A stretch of 64,000 bases of DNA, from NCBI RefSeq assembly GCF_026460945.1, contig NZ_JAOVZV010000003.1:372001-436000 (forward strand). Reading direction: 5' to 3'. This document shows positions 43,001 through 50,379 of this stretch, one piece after another; the stretch's first letter is position 1, and the number at the start of each line of letters is the position of its first letter. A program made the translations under genes and the position numbers. The stretch is from Chryseobacterium luquanense. GTDB lineage: Bacteria > Bacteroidota > Bacteroidia > Flavobacteriales > Weeksellaceae. Below the pieces are notes generated by a model. It was not told the origin of the DNA, made no database searches, and saw nothing but the letters and a program-made list of their open reading frames with translations.

Positions 43001-43811
43001 CCATTTTGCAAGAACATTTTTTGGCTTAGGAAATGAAAGTATAAATGATGCTGATGAAGATAATCGTGATTATAATCGTGTGAGAATTTCACAGATTAAA
43101 TTTGCACCTTCTATTTCAAAAACAAGCTGGCTCAATCTGAAACATCAGTTTCAACTAACTTTTGAAAACTCGAAAGTTCAGAGAAATGACGACCGATTTG
43201 TAGCAGTTTCGCCCGATGTAAGATCTGAGGTTTTCGACAATCAACAATTTGGTGGTGCGAATTATACTTTCAGCTTTAAAAATTTTGACAATAATGCTTT
43301 CCCTACTTTAGGTTTGGAATTAATTTTAAATGCCGGCTGGAAAGCCAATTTATCTGAATTCGAAAGAAATTTCGCAACCTTTCAAGGAACGATGAATCTT
43401 TTCAGAAAAATTGATAAAAAAGGAAAATTTGTTTTTGCCAATTCAACCAATGCAATGATTATCAACAATAATAATTTTGAATTTTACCAAGCTGCAGCAA
43501 TAGGTGGAAACAACGGAATGCGTGCTTTCAGAAATGAAAGATTTGCCGGAAAATCTTATTTAGTGAATAATGCAGAACTTCGTTGGGACTTTGGAAGAGT
43601 GAAAAACAATATTGTTCCTACCAATATGGGAATTTTAGTAGGTTATGATTTGGGAAGAGTTTGGATGGATAGAGAACAGTCCGACAAATGGCATCAAGGT
43701 GTTGGTGCAGGATTCTGGTTGAATATTTTAGAGTCGTTCTCTGCAAGATTAGATTACTTCATTGGATCTGATGGCGGAAGAATTTCCGGAGGTGTTGGAA
43801 TGAATTTCTAG
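40098..43811 (+). CDS. lipoprotein fusing metallophosphoesterase, kinase-like region and Omp85-like barrel, 1237 aa
   Basis: A lipobox LLSC places the acylated Cys at residue 28. Calcineurin-like phosphoesterase (about 53-370): GDAGN, GDNIYP, GNHDW, HHPV and GHDHN, all five metal-site blocks intact. Middle region (about 430-760): EFVMRGIKKSATRF (a candidate Lys), then near residue 607 FDMLIGDWDRHEDQW and near 640 PIPRDRDQAF, which resemble the catalytic and metal-binding loops of HipA/FAM20/CotH-type kinases. The C-terminus (about 930-1237) is an Omp85/TamA-type barrel ending RLDYFIGSDGGRISGGVGMNF. The phosphatase is probably displayed at the outer membrane. Only the phosphatase and barrel are confident; the kinase resemblance is inference. 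Confidence 0.8.
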   Translation: MNLSFKSYLKKISPAGKTLFLSGILLSCATYNVKKGKNLHEVQKSEQKAENDFQIFLVGDAGNAEEMQSQQTLDFLKNKIDSANSNSMLIFLGDNIYPLGMPKENDKEYPLAKEKMENQLAITKNFKGKTLVIPGNHDWYHGLDGLKAQEEFVKTYLNDKKSFLPKNSCPIDDINLTKDIKLIVVDSEWALINWDKQPGINKGCDIKTREDFYTEFKDLITKNQDKRIIVALHHPVISSGVHAGFNSAKSHLAAFKGKVPVPGVATVINTLRSSSGASMEDISNKHYADFANRLKSIVQDKENVIFVSGHDHNLQYHEDRNIRQIISGAGSKTDPSTIVEKTDFSYGGSGFAILNLRKDQSSDVEYFSTKNNKLEKLTQISVISKPNVFENNFPSSIPASYTSTIYAEKLTQKGKVYRWLWGDHYRKYYALPIEAKTKDLSDMNPGYSPVREGGGNQSNSLRLRTNEGQEFVMRGIKKSATRFLNAQAFKKNDFGNELNNTFPERFLLDFYTTNHPFTGFAVNNMIDKLGIFHSNPELFYIPKQKSLGKYNENYGDELYMIEERFSSDSKTLQSLDNASDILSTSDVLKNMRKDSKYFVDQDLYIRARIFDMLIGDWDRHEDQWKWAEYKVGNKIIYKPIPRDRDQAFSNYDGAAFYFIMNIPMIRHMKSFKDEVKNVRWVNMEPYPLDLIFLKGSTEKNWSEQAKFIQQNLTNADIDNAFKNLPKEVQDETIADIQRKLKLRKEKIEANAVEYYNILQEKVPLVGTLDKDKFVIIKNEKSVEVKQYKIHKNKSEELVFEKVYDGKKTKELWIYGLDDDDIYEVSGDGKSKTNIRLIGGYNHDVYNVSNGRNVKIYDFKSQKNTYETKGATKHISDDYDVNTYNWKHPKYNFVAGYPNANFNPDDGVILGIVANYTVNNFIRDRFTQKHSLSANLYTATGGFNLGYKGIFKKAAFGWDAGIDATYTTPHFARTFFGLGNESINDADEDNRDYNRVRISQIKFAPSISKTSWLNLKHQFQLTFENSKVQRNDDRFVAVSPDVRSEVFDNQQFGGANYTFSFKNFDNNAFPTLGLELILNAGWKANLSEFERNFATFQGTMNLFRKIDKKGKFVFANSTNAMIINNNNFEFYQAAAIGGNNGMRAFRNERFAGKSYLVNNAELRWDFGRVKNNIVPTNMGILVGYDLGRVWMDREQSDKWHQGVGAGFWLNILESFSARLDYFIGSDGGRISGGVGMNF

Positions 43812-43838
43812 ATAGGGACCCAATTAATTTGTTTAACT

Positions 43839-44417
43839 ATGAAAAAGATTTTTTTATTGGTATTCGCTCTAAATTTAATTGTTATTGGATATATTTTTTA
43901 TGATCTAAAAATGAGTGATAAATCACAGCAAATCAACAGTAATGTAGTCTTAAATAAAAAATCATATCCCGAATTATTAGTTTTCCATTTTCAACCTTCA
44001 CTAAAAGAAAATACCGAAGTAATTATCAACTTCGATAAAAAATATTTAATTTTCAAAAGTATGTATCCTCATTCTGCGGAGCCACCTCCACCAATGAGAA
44101 GAAAAGATTATGAAAAATTTATTGATAAAAGAAAACCTCTTAAACCTTATTTCACCAATCTCTCCGATAAGGAACTGAAGAATTTGAATATCTTAATTAA
44201 TTCATTTTTTGATGAAGATTATCAAAGAATAGAAGAATTAAATATTGATGGTATCTCATATAATTTCAGCATTTTATTTTCTAATAAAGATCTAAAGAAC
44301 GGATTTATCTCAAATGATAAAACAGAAAATCAAGAAAAACTAGTCAAAGAAATTATTAGCCTTTTACATAAGACCAATAAGTATGAGGAAAATAAACCTA
44401 CTTTACAGTATTATTAA
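43839..44417 (+). CDS. membrane-anchored hypothetical protein, 192 aa
   Basis: One N-terminal hydrophobic helix (IFLLVFALNLIVIGYIFYDL) without a cleavage site, so probably an inner-membrane anchor with a periplasmic domain. The rest is polar, with a Pro-rich stretch (AEPPPPMRRKDYEKF) and KPLKPYFTNLSDKELKNLNILINSFFDED. It lies 27 nt behind the large phosphatase-barrel gene and may share its transcript. No family recognised. Confidence 0.65.
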   Translation: MKKIFLLVFALNLIVIGYIFYDLKMSDKSQQINSNVVLNKKSYPELLVFHFQPSLKENTEVIINFDKKYLIFKSMYPHSAEPPPPMRRKDYEKFIDKRKPLKPYFTNLSDKELKNLNILINSFFDEDYQRIEELNIDGISYNFSILFSNKDLKNGFISNDKTENQEKLVKEIISLLHKTNKYEENKPTLQYY

Positions 44418-44423
44418 ATTTGA

Positions 44424-45290
44424 TTAGAATCCAAAACGATACACATTCCCACCCTCTTTTTTGTCCTTTTCATCGGCAATCAGCAGGGTTTTATCATCAA
44501 GAAAAACTATAGCTTCTTTTTGAGAATTGTGATTAAATGAGTTTTTTTGAATAACTGATGTTGTAAAATTATGATCAAAAAAAGTTGAAACTTTGTATAC
44601 ATTTTTGTGCGTTAATAAAACAATTTGATCTTTAGAATTAATCGCAGCTGAAGTAATTGCCGCATCATTATAACCACCTTCCAGCTTTAATTTACCAATT
44701 AATTTCGCTTCAAAATCGCCTTCCTTGTTAGGAATTTGAAAAACCAGAAAAGTTCCATCGAAACCTTTACTTCGGTTTTTAGTAAACAGGTAAAAGTTAC
44801 CGTCTTTTTCTACAAAAGCTTCACAATCGTACAGTAAATTTGACTTTTTAGGTGGAAATTCAGTTTGTCCTTCGTAACGAAATTTAGTGGTTTGTACAAC
44901 TTTTGTTGATTTTTGAGAGCCATCTTTCAGATCTAATTTAAGAATGGAAAGATTCTGTCTGTCATTATCATTATTACCGAAATCTCCGATGTAGATATTT
45001 CCTGCTTTATCTTTCGTAATATCTTCCCAGTCGTTGTTTTCAGTATTTTCAACTAAAACATCGGCAACAAGATTTCCTTTTAAATCTAAACCATATACTA
45101 CGTTTTTATTTCCAGCATCTTCAATTGCCCAAATCGTTTTTTGGTCTTGAGAAAGTGCAATTCCAGAAACTTCTTTAAGCTTTTTTGGAAGGGAAAATTC
45201 TGTTTTTAAAACATCAGTTTTTGCTGCAGAATCTTGTGCTTTTGGATTACAGCTCAATAAAAACAAAGCGAATATGTAGTTAAATTTCAT
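44424..45290 (-). CDS. lipoprotein, SdiA-regulated/phytase-like beta-propeller, 288 aa
   Basis: A lipobox LLSC puts the lipidated Cys at residue 14. The rest is a six-bladed-propeller type sequence: KLKEVSGIALSQDQKTIWAIEDAGN, NDWEDITKDKAGNIYIGDFGNN, LYDCEAFVEKDGNFYLFTKNRS, AITSAAINSKDQIVLLTHKNVYKV, KEAIVFLDDKTLLIADEKDKKEGG. The DWEDIT and CEAF blade motifs are seen in SdiA-regulated and esterase-like phytase families. No catalytic residues can be assigned. Convergent with the preceding gene, 6 nt apart. Confidence 0.72.
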   Translation of the reverse strand: MKFNYIFALFLLSCNPKAQDSAAKTDVLKTEFSLPKKLKEVSGIALSQDQKTIWAIEDAGNKNVVYGLDLKGNLVADVLVENTENNDWEDITKDKAGNIYIGDFGNNDNDRQNLSILKLDLKDGSQKSTKVVQTTKFRYEGQTEFPPKKSNLLYDCEAFVEKDGNFYLFTKNRSKGFDGTFLVFQIPNKEGDFEAKLIGKLKLEGGYNDAAITSAAINSKDQIVLLTHKNVYKVSTFFDHNFTTSVIQKNSFNHNSQKEAIVFLDDKTLLIADEKDKKEGGNVYRFGF

Positions 45291-45470
45291 GGTTTACTTT
45301 TTAATTAAAAGATTTTTTAGAATTCAAATTTAAACATTAAGTCATTTGAGTTGATAAGATTTTTTAAATTTCAAATAAATTTGAATTAAGCTGAGCGCAC
45401 TTTTAATGAATATCTCAGATGTTTCCTTACAATTTCTTCATCCTTAAATGAATCTTAATGGTTATTTTTT

Positions 45471-46550
45471 TTATTTCTTCAATTTTTTAAACTGGAAAAA
45501 AGAAAATCTCACACTCTTTTCCAAATTATTAATTGTTTGCTGATGATAGAGCAAAAATCCTGCACTTAATCCCATTAAACTTCCAATAATAGTATCAATT
45601 AATCTTGCTTCCATCAATTCTGTGACATTATGATGCATTAAACTTCCTGTTTCAACAAGAAGAATCGTTAAAGGAGTTAGGAAAATCACAGCAAAACCAT
45701 AGTTTCTTACAATCATCAATTCCACAATAAACTGGAGAATCATAATTATAAAAATCATCACAATTTTCTCAGGATCAAAATAAAGAATGTTCCACGCAAG
45801 GCCAAGTCCAACGAAAGTTCCGATAATCCGGTGGAGATTTCTCTGTCGTACATGCTCAAAATTTCGTCCTTGAATAATTGCTATTGTTGAGATGGAAATC
45901 CAGTACGTATTTTGGAATTTCAGTAAATGTCCGATAATTAAAGTTAAAGTCATAAAAACAGCAATAATTCCGCTTTCTACAAATTTTGTGTATCGTTTTT
46001 TTCTGAACGTTCTTCTTGGAATATTGATAACCGCAGATTTTTCTACAAAAACCGAATAAATAAATGCAAATGAACACGATAAAATCGTTCCCATTGCGAA
46101 AAGTCCGATTCTTGTTGGAATCATTTCCATATCGAACTTAAAATTACTTGCCATTGCCGCAACCATGATGAAAAAGAAATTTCCCGGCGGCGGAATTTTA
46201 TAATAATTGGTGATAAAATGCGATAAAAAAGCGACAATTCCCAGTGCTAAAGCACCAAAATATACATTAAAATTGAAACATAAGCTTACCGCAAACGAAA
46301 ATATCATCCCAAAAGCACACACTGCCAAATGAACCATCCTTTGACTAATCGGAGCTTGTGTAAAATATAAAATGACTAAAGCTCCTAAACTCGACAAACT
46401 TCCAAAATTAGGTTTTCCTAAAAACCATCCCAAAAGCAGCGGACTTCCGATGCATAGAGCAGCTAAAAACGGAAAATGCCATTTCCGTTCTGTTTTTTTA
46501 ATTTCAATTAAATACTGAAATCTGCTTTGTGAGGGATGATTTATTTTCAT
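45471..46550 (-). CDS. FUSC-family membrane protein
   Basis: Inner-membrane protein of 359 aa with two sets of about five transmembrane helices, the layout of the fusaric-acid-resistance/aromatic exporter family. Motifs: SLSSLGALVILYFTQAPISQRMVH in the first half; FQNTYWISISTIAIIQGRNFEHVRQRNLHRIIGTFVGLGLAW and LTPLTILLVE...ARLIDTIIGSLMG in the second, the conserved FUSC loop. The substrate is unknown. Its start overlaps the mazG stop by one base (TAATG), so the two are translationally coupled. Confidence 0.85.
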   Translation of the reverse strand: MKINHPSQSRFQYLIEIKKTERKWHFPFLAALCIGSPLLLGWFLGKPNFGSLSSLGALVILYFTQAPISQRMVHLAVCAFGMIFSFAVSLCFNFNVYFGALALGIVAFLSHFITNYYKIPPPGNFFFIMVAAMASNFKFDMEMIPTRIGLFAMGTILSCSFAFIYSVFVEKSAVINIPRRTFRKKRYTKFVESGIIAVFMTLTLIIGHLLKFQNTYWISISTIAIIQGRNFEHVRQRNLHRIIGTFVGLGLAWNILYFDPEKIVMIFIIMILQFIVELMIVRNYGFAVIFLTPLTILLVETGSLMHHNVTELMEARLIDTIIGSLMGLSAGFLLYHQQTINNLEKSVRFSFFQFKKLKK

Positions 46551-47323
46551 TAATTTCTATCTTGAAGCTTTGCTTTTTCCCAAAGAACATCCATTTCTTC
46601 CAAAGACATTTCGCCTAATTTTAAATCTGCCTCAGCTGCAAGCTGTTCCATTTTCTGGAATCTTGAAATGAATTTAATATTCGTTCTTTCCAATGCTGAA
46701 TCTGGGTTTAAGCCTGAAATTCGGGCATAATTGATCAAAGAGAAAAATACATCTCCCAATTCCTGTTCTTTCTTATCTAAATTGGTTTCCGCATGGAATT
46801 CCTGAATTTCTTCATCCACTTTTTTCCAGGCATCTTCGGCATCGTGAAATTCAAAACCAATTCCTTTTACTTTATCCTGAATTCTGTAAGCTTTCACCAA
46901 ACTTGGTAATCCTTTCGGAACTCCACCCAAAATAGATTTGTTGCCTTCCTTCAGTTTCAGTTTTTCCCAGTTCTGTTTTACTTCTTCTTCATCTTTCACC
47001 TTAGTATCACCATAAATATGAGGATGACGGAAAATCAGTTTTTCGTTTAAAGAATTAATCACATCAGCAATATCAAAACTTTCTTTTTCAGAACCTATTT
47101 TCGCATAAAAAACCAAATGCAATAAAACGTCACCAAGCTCTTTTTTTATTTCCGTTAAATCTTCCTGCAAAAGCGCATCAGAAAGCTCGTAAGTTTCTTC
47201 CAAAGTTAAATGACGAAGTGTCTGTAAAGTCTGTTTTTGATCCCACGGACATTTTTCACGAAGATCATCCATAATGTCTAATAATCTTCCGAAAGCTTCG
47301 AGTTTTTCTTGTCTGGTATTCAT
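46550..47323 (-). CDS. mazG: nucleoside triphosphate pyrophosphohydrolase MazG
   Basis: Hydrolyses (d)NTPs to NMP and pyrophosphate as a house-cleaning enzyme. At 257 aa it has the duplicated MazG fold: the first domain with CPWDQKQTLQTLRHLTLEETYELSDAL and EIKKELGDVLLHLVFYA (E-x-x-E and E-x-x-D metal motifs), the second with DKKEQELGDVFFSLINYAR. The frame begins with a TTG at 47338, but ATG at 47323 is preferred: a -7 box at 47346-47353 predicts transcription to start near 47337. Overlaps the FUSC gene. Confidence 0.92.
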   Translation of the reverse strand: MNTRQEKLEAFGRLLDIMDDLREKCPWDQKQTLQTLRHLTLEETYELSDALLQEDLTEIKKELGDVLLHLVFYAKIGSEKESFDIADVINSLNEKLIFRHPHIYGDTKVKDEEEVKQNWEKLKLKEGNKSILGGVPKGLPSLVKAYRIQDKVKGIGFEFHDAEDAWKKVDEEIQEFHAETNLDKKEQELGDVFFSLINYARISGLNPDSALERTNIKFISRFQKMEQLAAEADLKLGEMSLEEMDVLWEKAKLQDRN

Positions 47324-47345
47324 AATTTGAGAATTCAAAGTGATG

Positions 47346-47353
47346 CAAATTTA
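47346..47353 (-). promoter_or_regulatory. TAnnTTTG -7 promoter box for mazG
   Basis: TAAATTTG on the minus strand, 22 nt before the mazG ATG. The gap beyond it (47354-47561) contains degenerate repeat-like sequence (CGCAAAGGCGCAAAG at 47378) and no gene. Confidence 0.45.
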
Positions 47354-47561
47354 AGGTAAATCTTTTTGTTGGTTTTCGCAAAGGCGCAAAGATTTTAACT
47401 TCATTCCTTTTTAAGGCTCGAAAAAATCAAAGGTTTTTAGCAAGTTTTATATATAGAATATTTTAGTGACAAGTCCTAAATTGTATCGAAGATAAAAAAT
47501 CCTTACGCCTAAAATGATCAGTTAAAATAATTTTGCGCCCTCGTTAATCCAACTTAAAAAC

Positions 47562-47592
47562 AAAAAAACCTTATCATTTCTGACAAGGTTTT
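47562..47592 (-). terminator. terminator of the DUF5606 gene
   Basis: On the minus strand AAAACCTTGTCA / TGATAAGGTTTT with a short GAAA loop, then a T-run; one mismatch in the stem. Confidence 0.8.
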
Positions 47593-47614
47593 ATATAAAT
47601 TCAGATAAATCGAA

Positions 47615-48175
47615 TTATCCCATTTTTCTGTGTGTACTTTTTGTAGCTGCTTTAGCTCCTGTACTAGCTTTTACTTTCGGAGTTGCAGGCTTGTCTGCTT
47701 TCGGAGCTGCTTTTTTGGGAGCATCTTTCTCAATGTTAACTTCGTCTGTAGCTTCACCTTCTACAGTTTCTGCTTCTGCTTTTACGAAGCTTTCAGGGGT
47801 GATGTATCCTGCTTTGTGAAGGATGTTATACCATTGAGCCAATTTTTTAATATCAGAAAAGTAAACTCTGTCTGTATCATAGTTTGGAAGAGACGCAGTC
47901 ATAAACTCTTTCAACTCATCTTCTGTAGATTTGTGAGAAATAGTTTCTTTGTACTCGTAGTTTTTAGCGATATTTTCGAAAACTTCAAACAAAGGAACTT
48001 CTTTATCAAAAGTAAACATAGCAATATTATCCAACAAGCTAACTTGACTTGAATTACCGATGCTTACCTTCTTTTTTGTAGTAACTTCTTCAATAATGAA
48101 TCCGTTTTTCAACTGTGACACCAATTTGTAAAGACCCGGTTTTCCGGAAATCGAAATTATTTTTTCTAACAGCAT
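47615..48175 (-). CDS. DUF5606 protein, 186 aa
   Basis: Conserved Flavobacteriia protein. The N-terminal domain (residues 1-130) has MLLEKIISISGKPGLYKLVSQLKNGFIIEE, PLFEVFENI and YDTDRVYFSDIKKLAQWYNIL. The C-terminus is a low-complexity Ala/Lys/Pro tail (KKAAPKADKPATPKVKAS, ending THRKMG) that could bind nucleic acid; this is inference. It follows def in the conserved ruvX-def-DUF5606-mazG neighbourhood. Function unknown. Confidence 0.85.
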   Translation of the reverse strand: MLLEKIISISGKPGLYKLVSQLKNGFIIEEVTTKKKVSIGNSSQVSLLDNIAMFTFDKEVPLFEVFENIAKNYEYKETISHKSTEDELKEFMTASLPNYDTDRVYFSDIKKLAQWYNILHKAGYITPESFVKAEAETVEGEATDEVNIEKDAPKKAAPKADKPATPKVKASTGAKAATKSTHRKMG

Positions 48176-48242
48176 AATTTTATTTTTTTAATTTCAGTAA
48201 AAGCTATAACGCTTTTTATATTAATATATTTCTTAGTTTAAA

Positions 48243-48815
48243 TTATTTTGGAAATCTCATTTTATAGCTAATCGAAACCTCTCCCTGAGTGATTTTTGTT
48301 AGTTTTCCCTTTACCAGCTTTTTCTTCAGCGAGCTTAAATGATCGGTAAAAAGCGTACCTTCTATATGATCATATTCGTGCTGAATTACGCGGGCTCTAA
48401 TATCGGAAAAAGTTTCTGTATGCTTCACAAAATTTTCGTCGTAATATTCGATCAAAATCGTGCTCTTTCTTTTCACATCTTCTCTCACATCAGGAATCGA
48501 AAGGCAGCCTTCGTTAAATTTCCACTCTTCACCCGATTCTTCAAGAATTTTTGCATTAATGAACACTTTTTTGAAGTCTTTCAGCTCTTCAGCAATATCT
48601 TCGTAATCTTCATCTTCTGCCAAAGGTGTAACATCTACGATAAACAACCTTATATCTAAACCAATCTGCGGTGCAGCCAGACCAATACCGTTTGCACTGT
48701 ACATGGTTTCAAACATATTATCAATCAATTCCTGCAGATCTGGATAATTTTTGTCTATCTCTTTTCCCGTTTTTCTTAAAACAGGATCTCCAAAAGCTCT
48801 TATTGGTAAAATCAT
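48243..48815 (-). CDS. def: peptide deformylase
   Basis: Removes the N-formyl group from nascent proteins; iron or zinc hydrolase. At 190 aa, all three motifs are intact: GIGLAAPQIG near residue 45, EGCLSIPD with the metal Cys near residue 107, and QHEYDHIEGTLF with the His-Glu-x2-Asp-His site. The N-terminus MILPIRAFGDPVLRK is standard. Its start overlaps the ruvX stop by 4 nt (ATGA). Confidence 0.95.
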   Translation of the reverse strand: MILPIRAFGDPVLRKTGKEIDKNYPDLQELIDNMFETMYSANGIGLAAPQIGLDIRLFIVDVTPLAEDEDYEDIAEELKDFKKVFINAKILEESGEEWKFNEGCLSIPDVREDVKRKSTILIEYYDENFVKHTETFSDIRARVIQHEYDHIEGTLFTDHLSSLKKKLVKGKLTKITQGEVSISYKMRFPK

Positions 48816-49228
48816 CTTGTTTTTTGTTCTAAAAAATTCTGCAATATGATGGTTGCACTTACTTTATCTATCAATCCTTTTTGTTGTCTCTGTTTTTTGC
48901 TTTTCCCACTTTGTGAAATAAAAAACGAAGCCATTTTTGAGGTAAATCTTTCATCTAAACGGTGAACTTCTATCTGAGGAAATTCTTTTTTAAAGTTTTC
49001 TATAAATCCTAAAATATCGGTTTCCACTTCGGAAATATTACCTTTTAAATCTACAGGAAGCCCTACAACAACTGCCTCCACACTGTTCTCAATGAAATAT
49101 TTTTTAAAAAAATCTATCAGAAAACGAGTTTCCACAGTATCAAGACCACTTGCAATAATCTTCATATCATCGGTTGCTGCAACGCCACAACGTGCTTTAC
49201 CATAGTCTATAGCAATGATCTGTCCCAT
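48812..49228 (-). CDS. ruvX: RuvX/YqgF family Holliday-junction resolvase-like protein
   Basis: RNase H-fold protein of 138 aa involved in pre-16S rRNA 5'-end processing and possibly junction resolution. The first strand carries the catalytic Asp (IIAIDYGKARCGVAATD), followed by VVGLPVDLKGNISEVE, HRLDERFTSKMASFF with the conserved Asp-Glu-R and KGLIDKVSATIILQNFL with the last Asp. Translationally coupled to def. Confidence 0.92.
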   Translation of the reverse strand: MGQIIAIDYGKARCGVAATDDMKIIASGLDTVETRFLIDFFKKYFIENSVEAVVVGLPVDLKGNISEVETDILGFIENFKKEFPQIEVHRLDERFTSKMASFFISQSGKSKKQRQQKGLIDKVSATIILQNFLEQKTR

Positions 49229-49343
49229 AAGTCTGCAAATTTAAGAAATTTTACTCATTTTATTCCTAACACAGTTTTTTTTATAAATCATGTTTTATTT
49301 ACATTAATTTTTTTATAATTTTATATAACCTAAACTCAAGATT

Positions 49344-49820
49344 ATGAAGCAATTGATTCTCGTAAGACATGCAAAAAGCGACTGGCCGGAAGAAACCAAC
49401 GACTTTGACAGACCTTTGGCAGACAAAGGATTACTAGACGCTCTGAAGATGTCTAAATTTTTAAAAAGCAACAGCATTGGTATTGATTATTTGCTTTCCA
49501 GCCCGGCTGTACGAGCTTTAGGTACTTGTAAAATTTTTAATCAGACTTACAATTTAAATTTCGGAACCAACGAAAAACTCTATAATCCTTCTGAAAATAA
49601 TTTCCAGTCTGTGATTTATGATTTAAATGACGATTTAAATTCGGTTGCATTTTTCTCACACAATAATGGTATTTCTAATTTTGCCAATTCTATTTCTGAA
49701 GATATTTTCCATTTTCCGACTTGCGGTGTTGCCGGTTTTCAAATTGAATGTGATTCTTGGTCGCAGTTTGACAGCGCCAATAAAAAGCTGCTCTTCTTTT
49801 ATGAACCCGGGAAAATTTAA
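49344..49820 (+). CDS. SixA-like histidine phosphatase
   Basis: Histidine-phosphatase superfamily protein of 158 aa. The phospho-accepting motif is LVRHAKSDWP near the N-terminus (R-H-A-K). The second Arg lies in LLSSPAVRALGTC and the second catalytic His in AFFSHNNGISNFANS, where HN replaces the more common GH. SixA members dephosphorylate phosphohistidine proteins; the substrate here is unknown. Monocistronic, divergent from ruvX. Confidence 0.82.
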   Translation: MKQLILVRHAKSDWPEETNDFDRPLADKGLLDALKMSKFLKSNSIGIDYLLSSPAVRALGTCKIFNQTYNLNFGTNEKLYNPSENNFQSVIYDLNDDLNSVAFFSHNNGISNFANSISEDIFHFPTCGVAGFQIECDSWSQFDSANKKLLFFYEPGKI

Positions 49821-49839
49821 TTTAAATATACACGTGTGA

Positions 49840-49897
49840 AATTCCTCTCCTTTGGAGGGGTGGCGAAAATTCGAAAGAATTTTTGACGGGGTGGTTC
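49840..49897. repeat. dispersed intergenic repeat (CTCCTTTGGAGGGG type)
   Basis: A GC-rich patch in AT-rich surroundings with a short inverted repeat (CTCTCCTTTGGAGGGG), then GGCGAAAATTCGAAAGAATT and GACGGGGTGGTT. Sequences of this kind are, from memory, scattered in many Flavobacteriia genomes; copy number here was not checked. Confidence 0.5.
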
Positions 49898-49929
49898 AAT
49901 ATTTCTAAATGTAAAATTTCATTTAAGTT

Positions 49930-49980
49930 TTGGCTAAAGCCAATTTGCCGATAAACAAAAAAAACGGGCTAAAGCGCGTT
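49930..49980. repeat. dispersed intergenic repeat (GGCTAAAGCC type)
   Basis: TTGGCTAAAGCCAATTT is followed 25 nt later by ACGGGCTAAAGCGCGTT: two related GGCTAAAG palindromic units around an A-run. The 3' unit overlaps the end of the adjacent minus-strand gene and supplies its stop codon. Confidence 0.5.
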
Positions 49981-50337
49981 TCTATCGATACACAAATCAG
50001 AAGTCACCCAAAATATTTCATCAGGATTCGGAAGTCTATATTGTAAAGCTTTCCATCTTTCATCAATTATTTTAATTAGATCCTTCTTTTGTTCAGGAGT
50101 TTTAAAGCTATACTCTTCATTGATAAGAATGTTTTTTTCATCTTTTTTAAGAAGAAATATTTTAATCAGATTACTTTCCATCAATTCATTTAACATTGCC
50201 ATTGCATAAATCTTCAAATCTTCTATGTTATGAATATTTTCATATTCATTAACAATTGAGATGAACATATCTGCAAATACATAGTCATCTTCTCCAAATA
50301 ATAGTATTTTCTTTTTTATTTCTTCCCAATCATTCAT
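49969..50337 (-). CDS. hypothetical protein, 122 aa
   Basis: Soluble acidic protein (NDWEEIKKKILLFGEDDYVFAD, FSFKTPEQKKDLIKIIDERWKALQYRLPNPDEIFWVTSD). No family recognised; the size and composition would suit an immunity-like protein. Its last residues (NAL, stop) are encoded within the GGCTAAAGCC-type repeat, so the C-terminus may have been shaped by repeat insertion. It precedes a 42-nt gap to the serine hydrolase stop on the same strand. Confidence 0.6.
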   Translation of the reverse strand: MNDWEEIKKKILLFGEDDYVFADMFISIVNEYENIHNIEDLKIYAMAMLNELMESNLIKIFLLKKDEKNILINEEYSFKTPEQKKDLIKIIDERWKALQYRLPNPDEIFWVTSDLCIDRNAL

Positions 50338-50379
50338 ACCTTACAATAATTGATTTAAATTATTTGCTTATAATAAAAT

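Noticed and set aside
38902..43811. A complete Pycsar defence system
   Set aside because: No nucleotide cyclase is present; the neighbour is an exported phosphatase-barrel protein.
45291..45470. A small gene or RNA in the 180-nt gap
   Set aside because: AT-rich sequence with a degenerate repeat-like stretch, but no frame, hairpin with T-run or promoter convincing enough to report.
47630..48052. Cys/Phe-rich plus-strand frame opposite the DUF5606 gene
   Set aside because: Its composition is the antisense image of the Lys/Ala-rich gene; no start context or homology.
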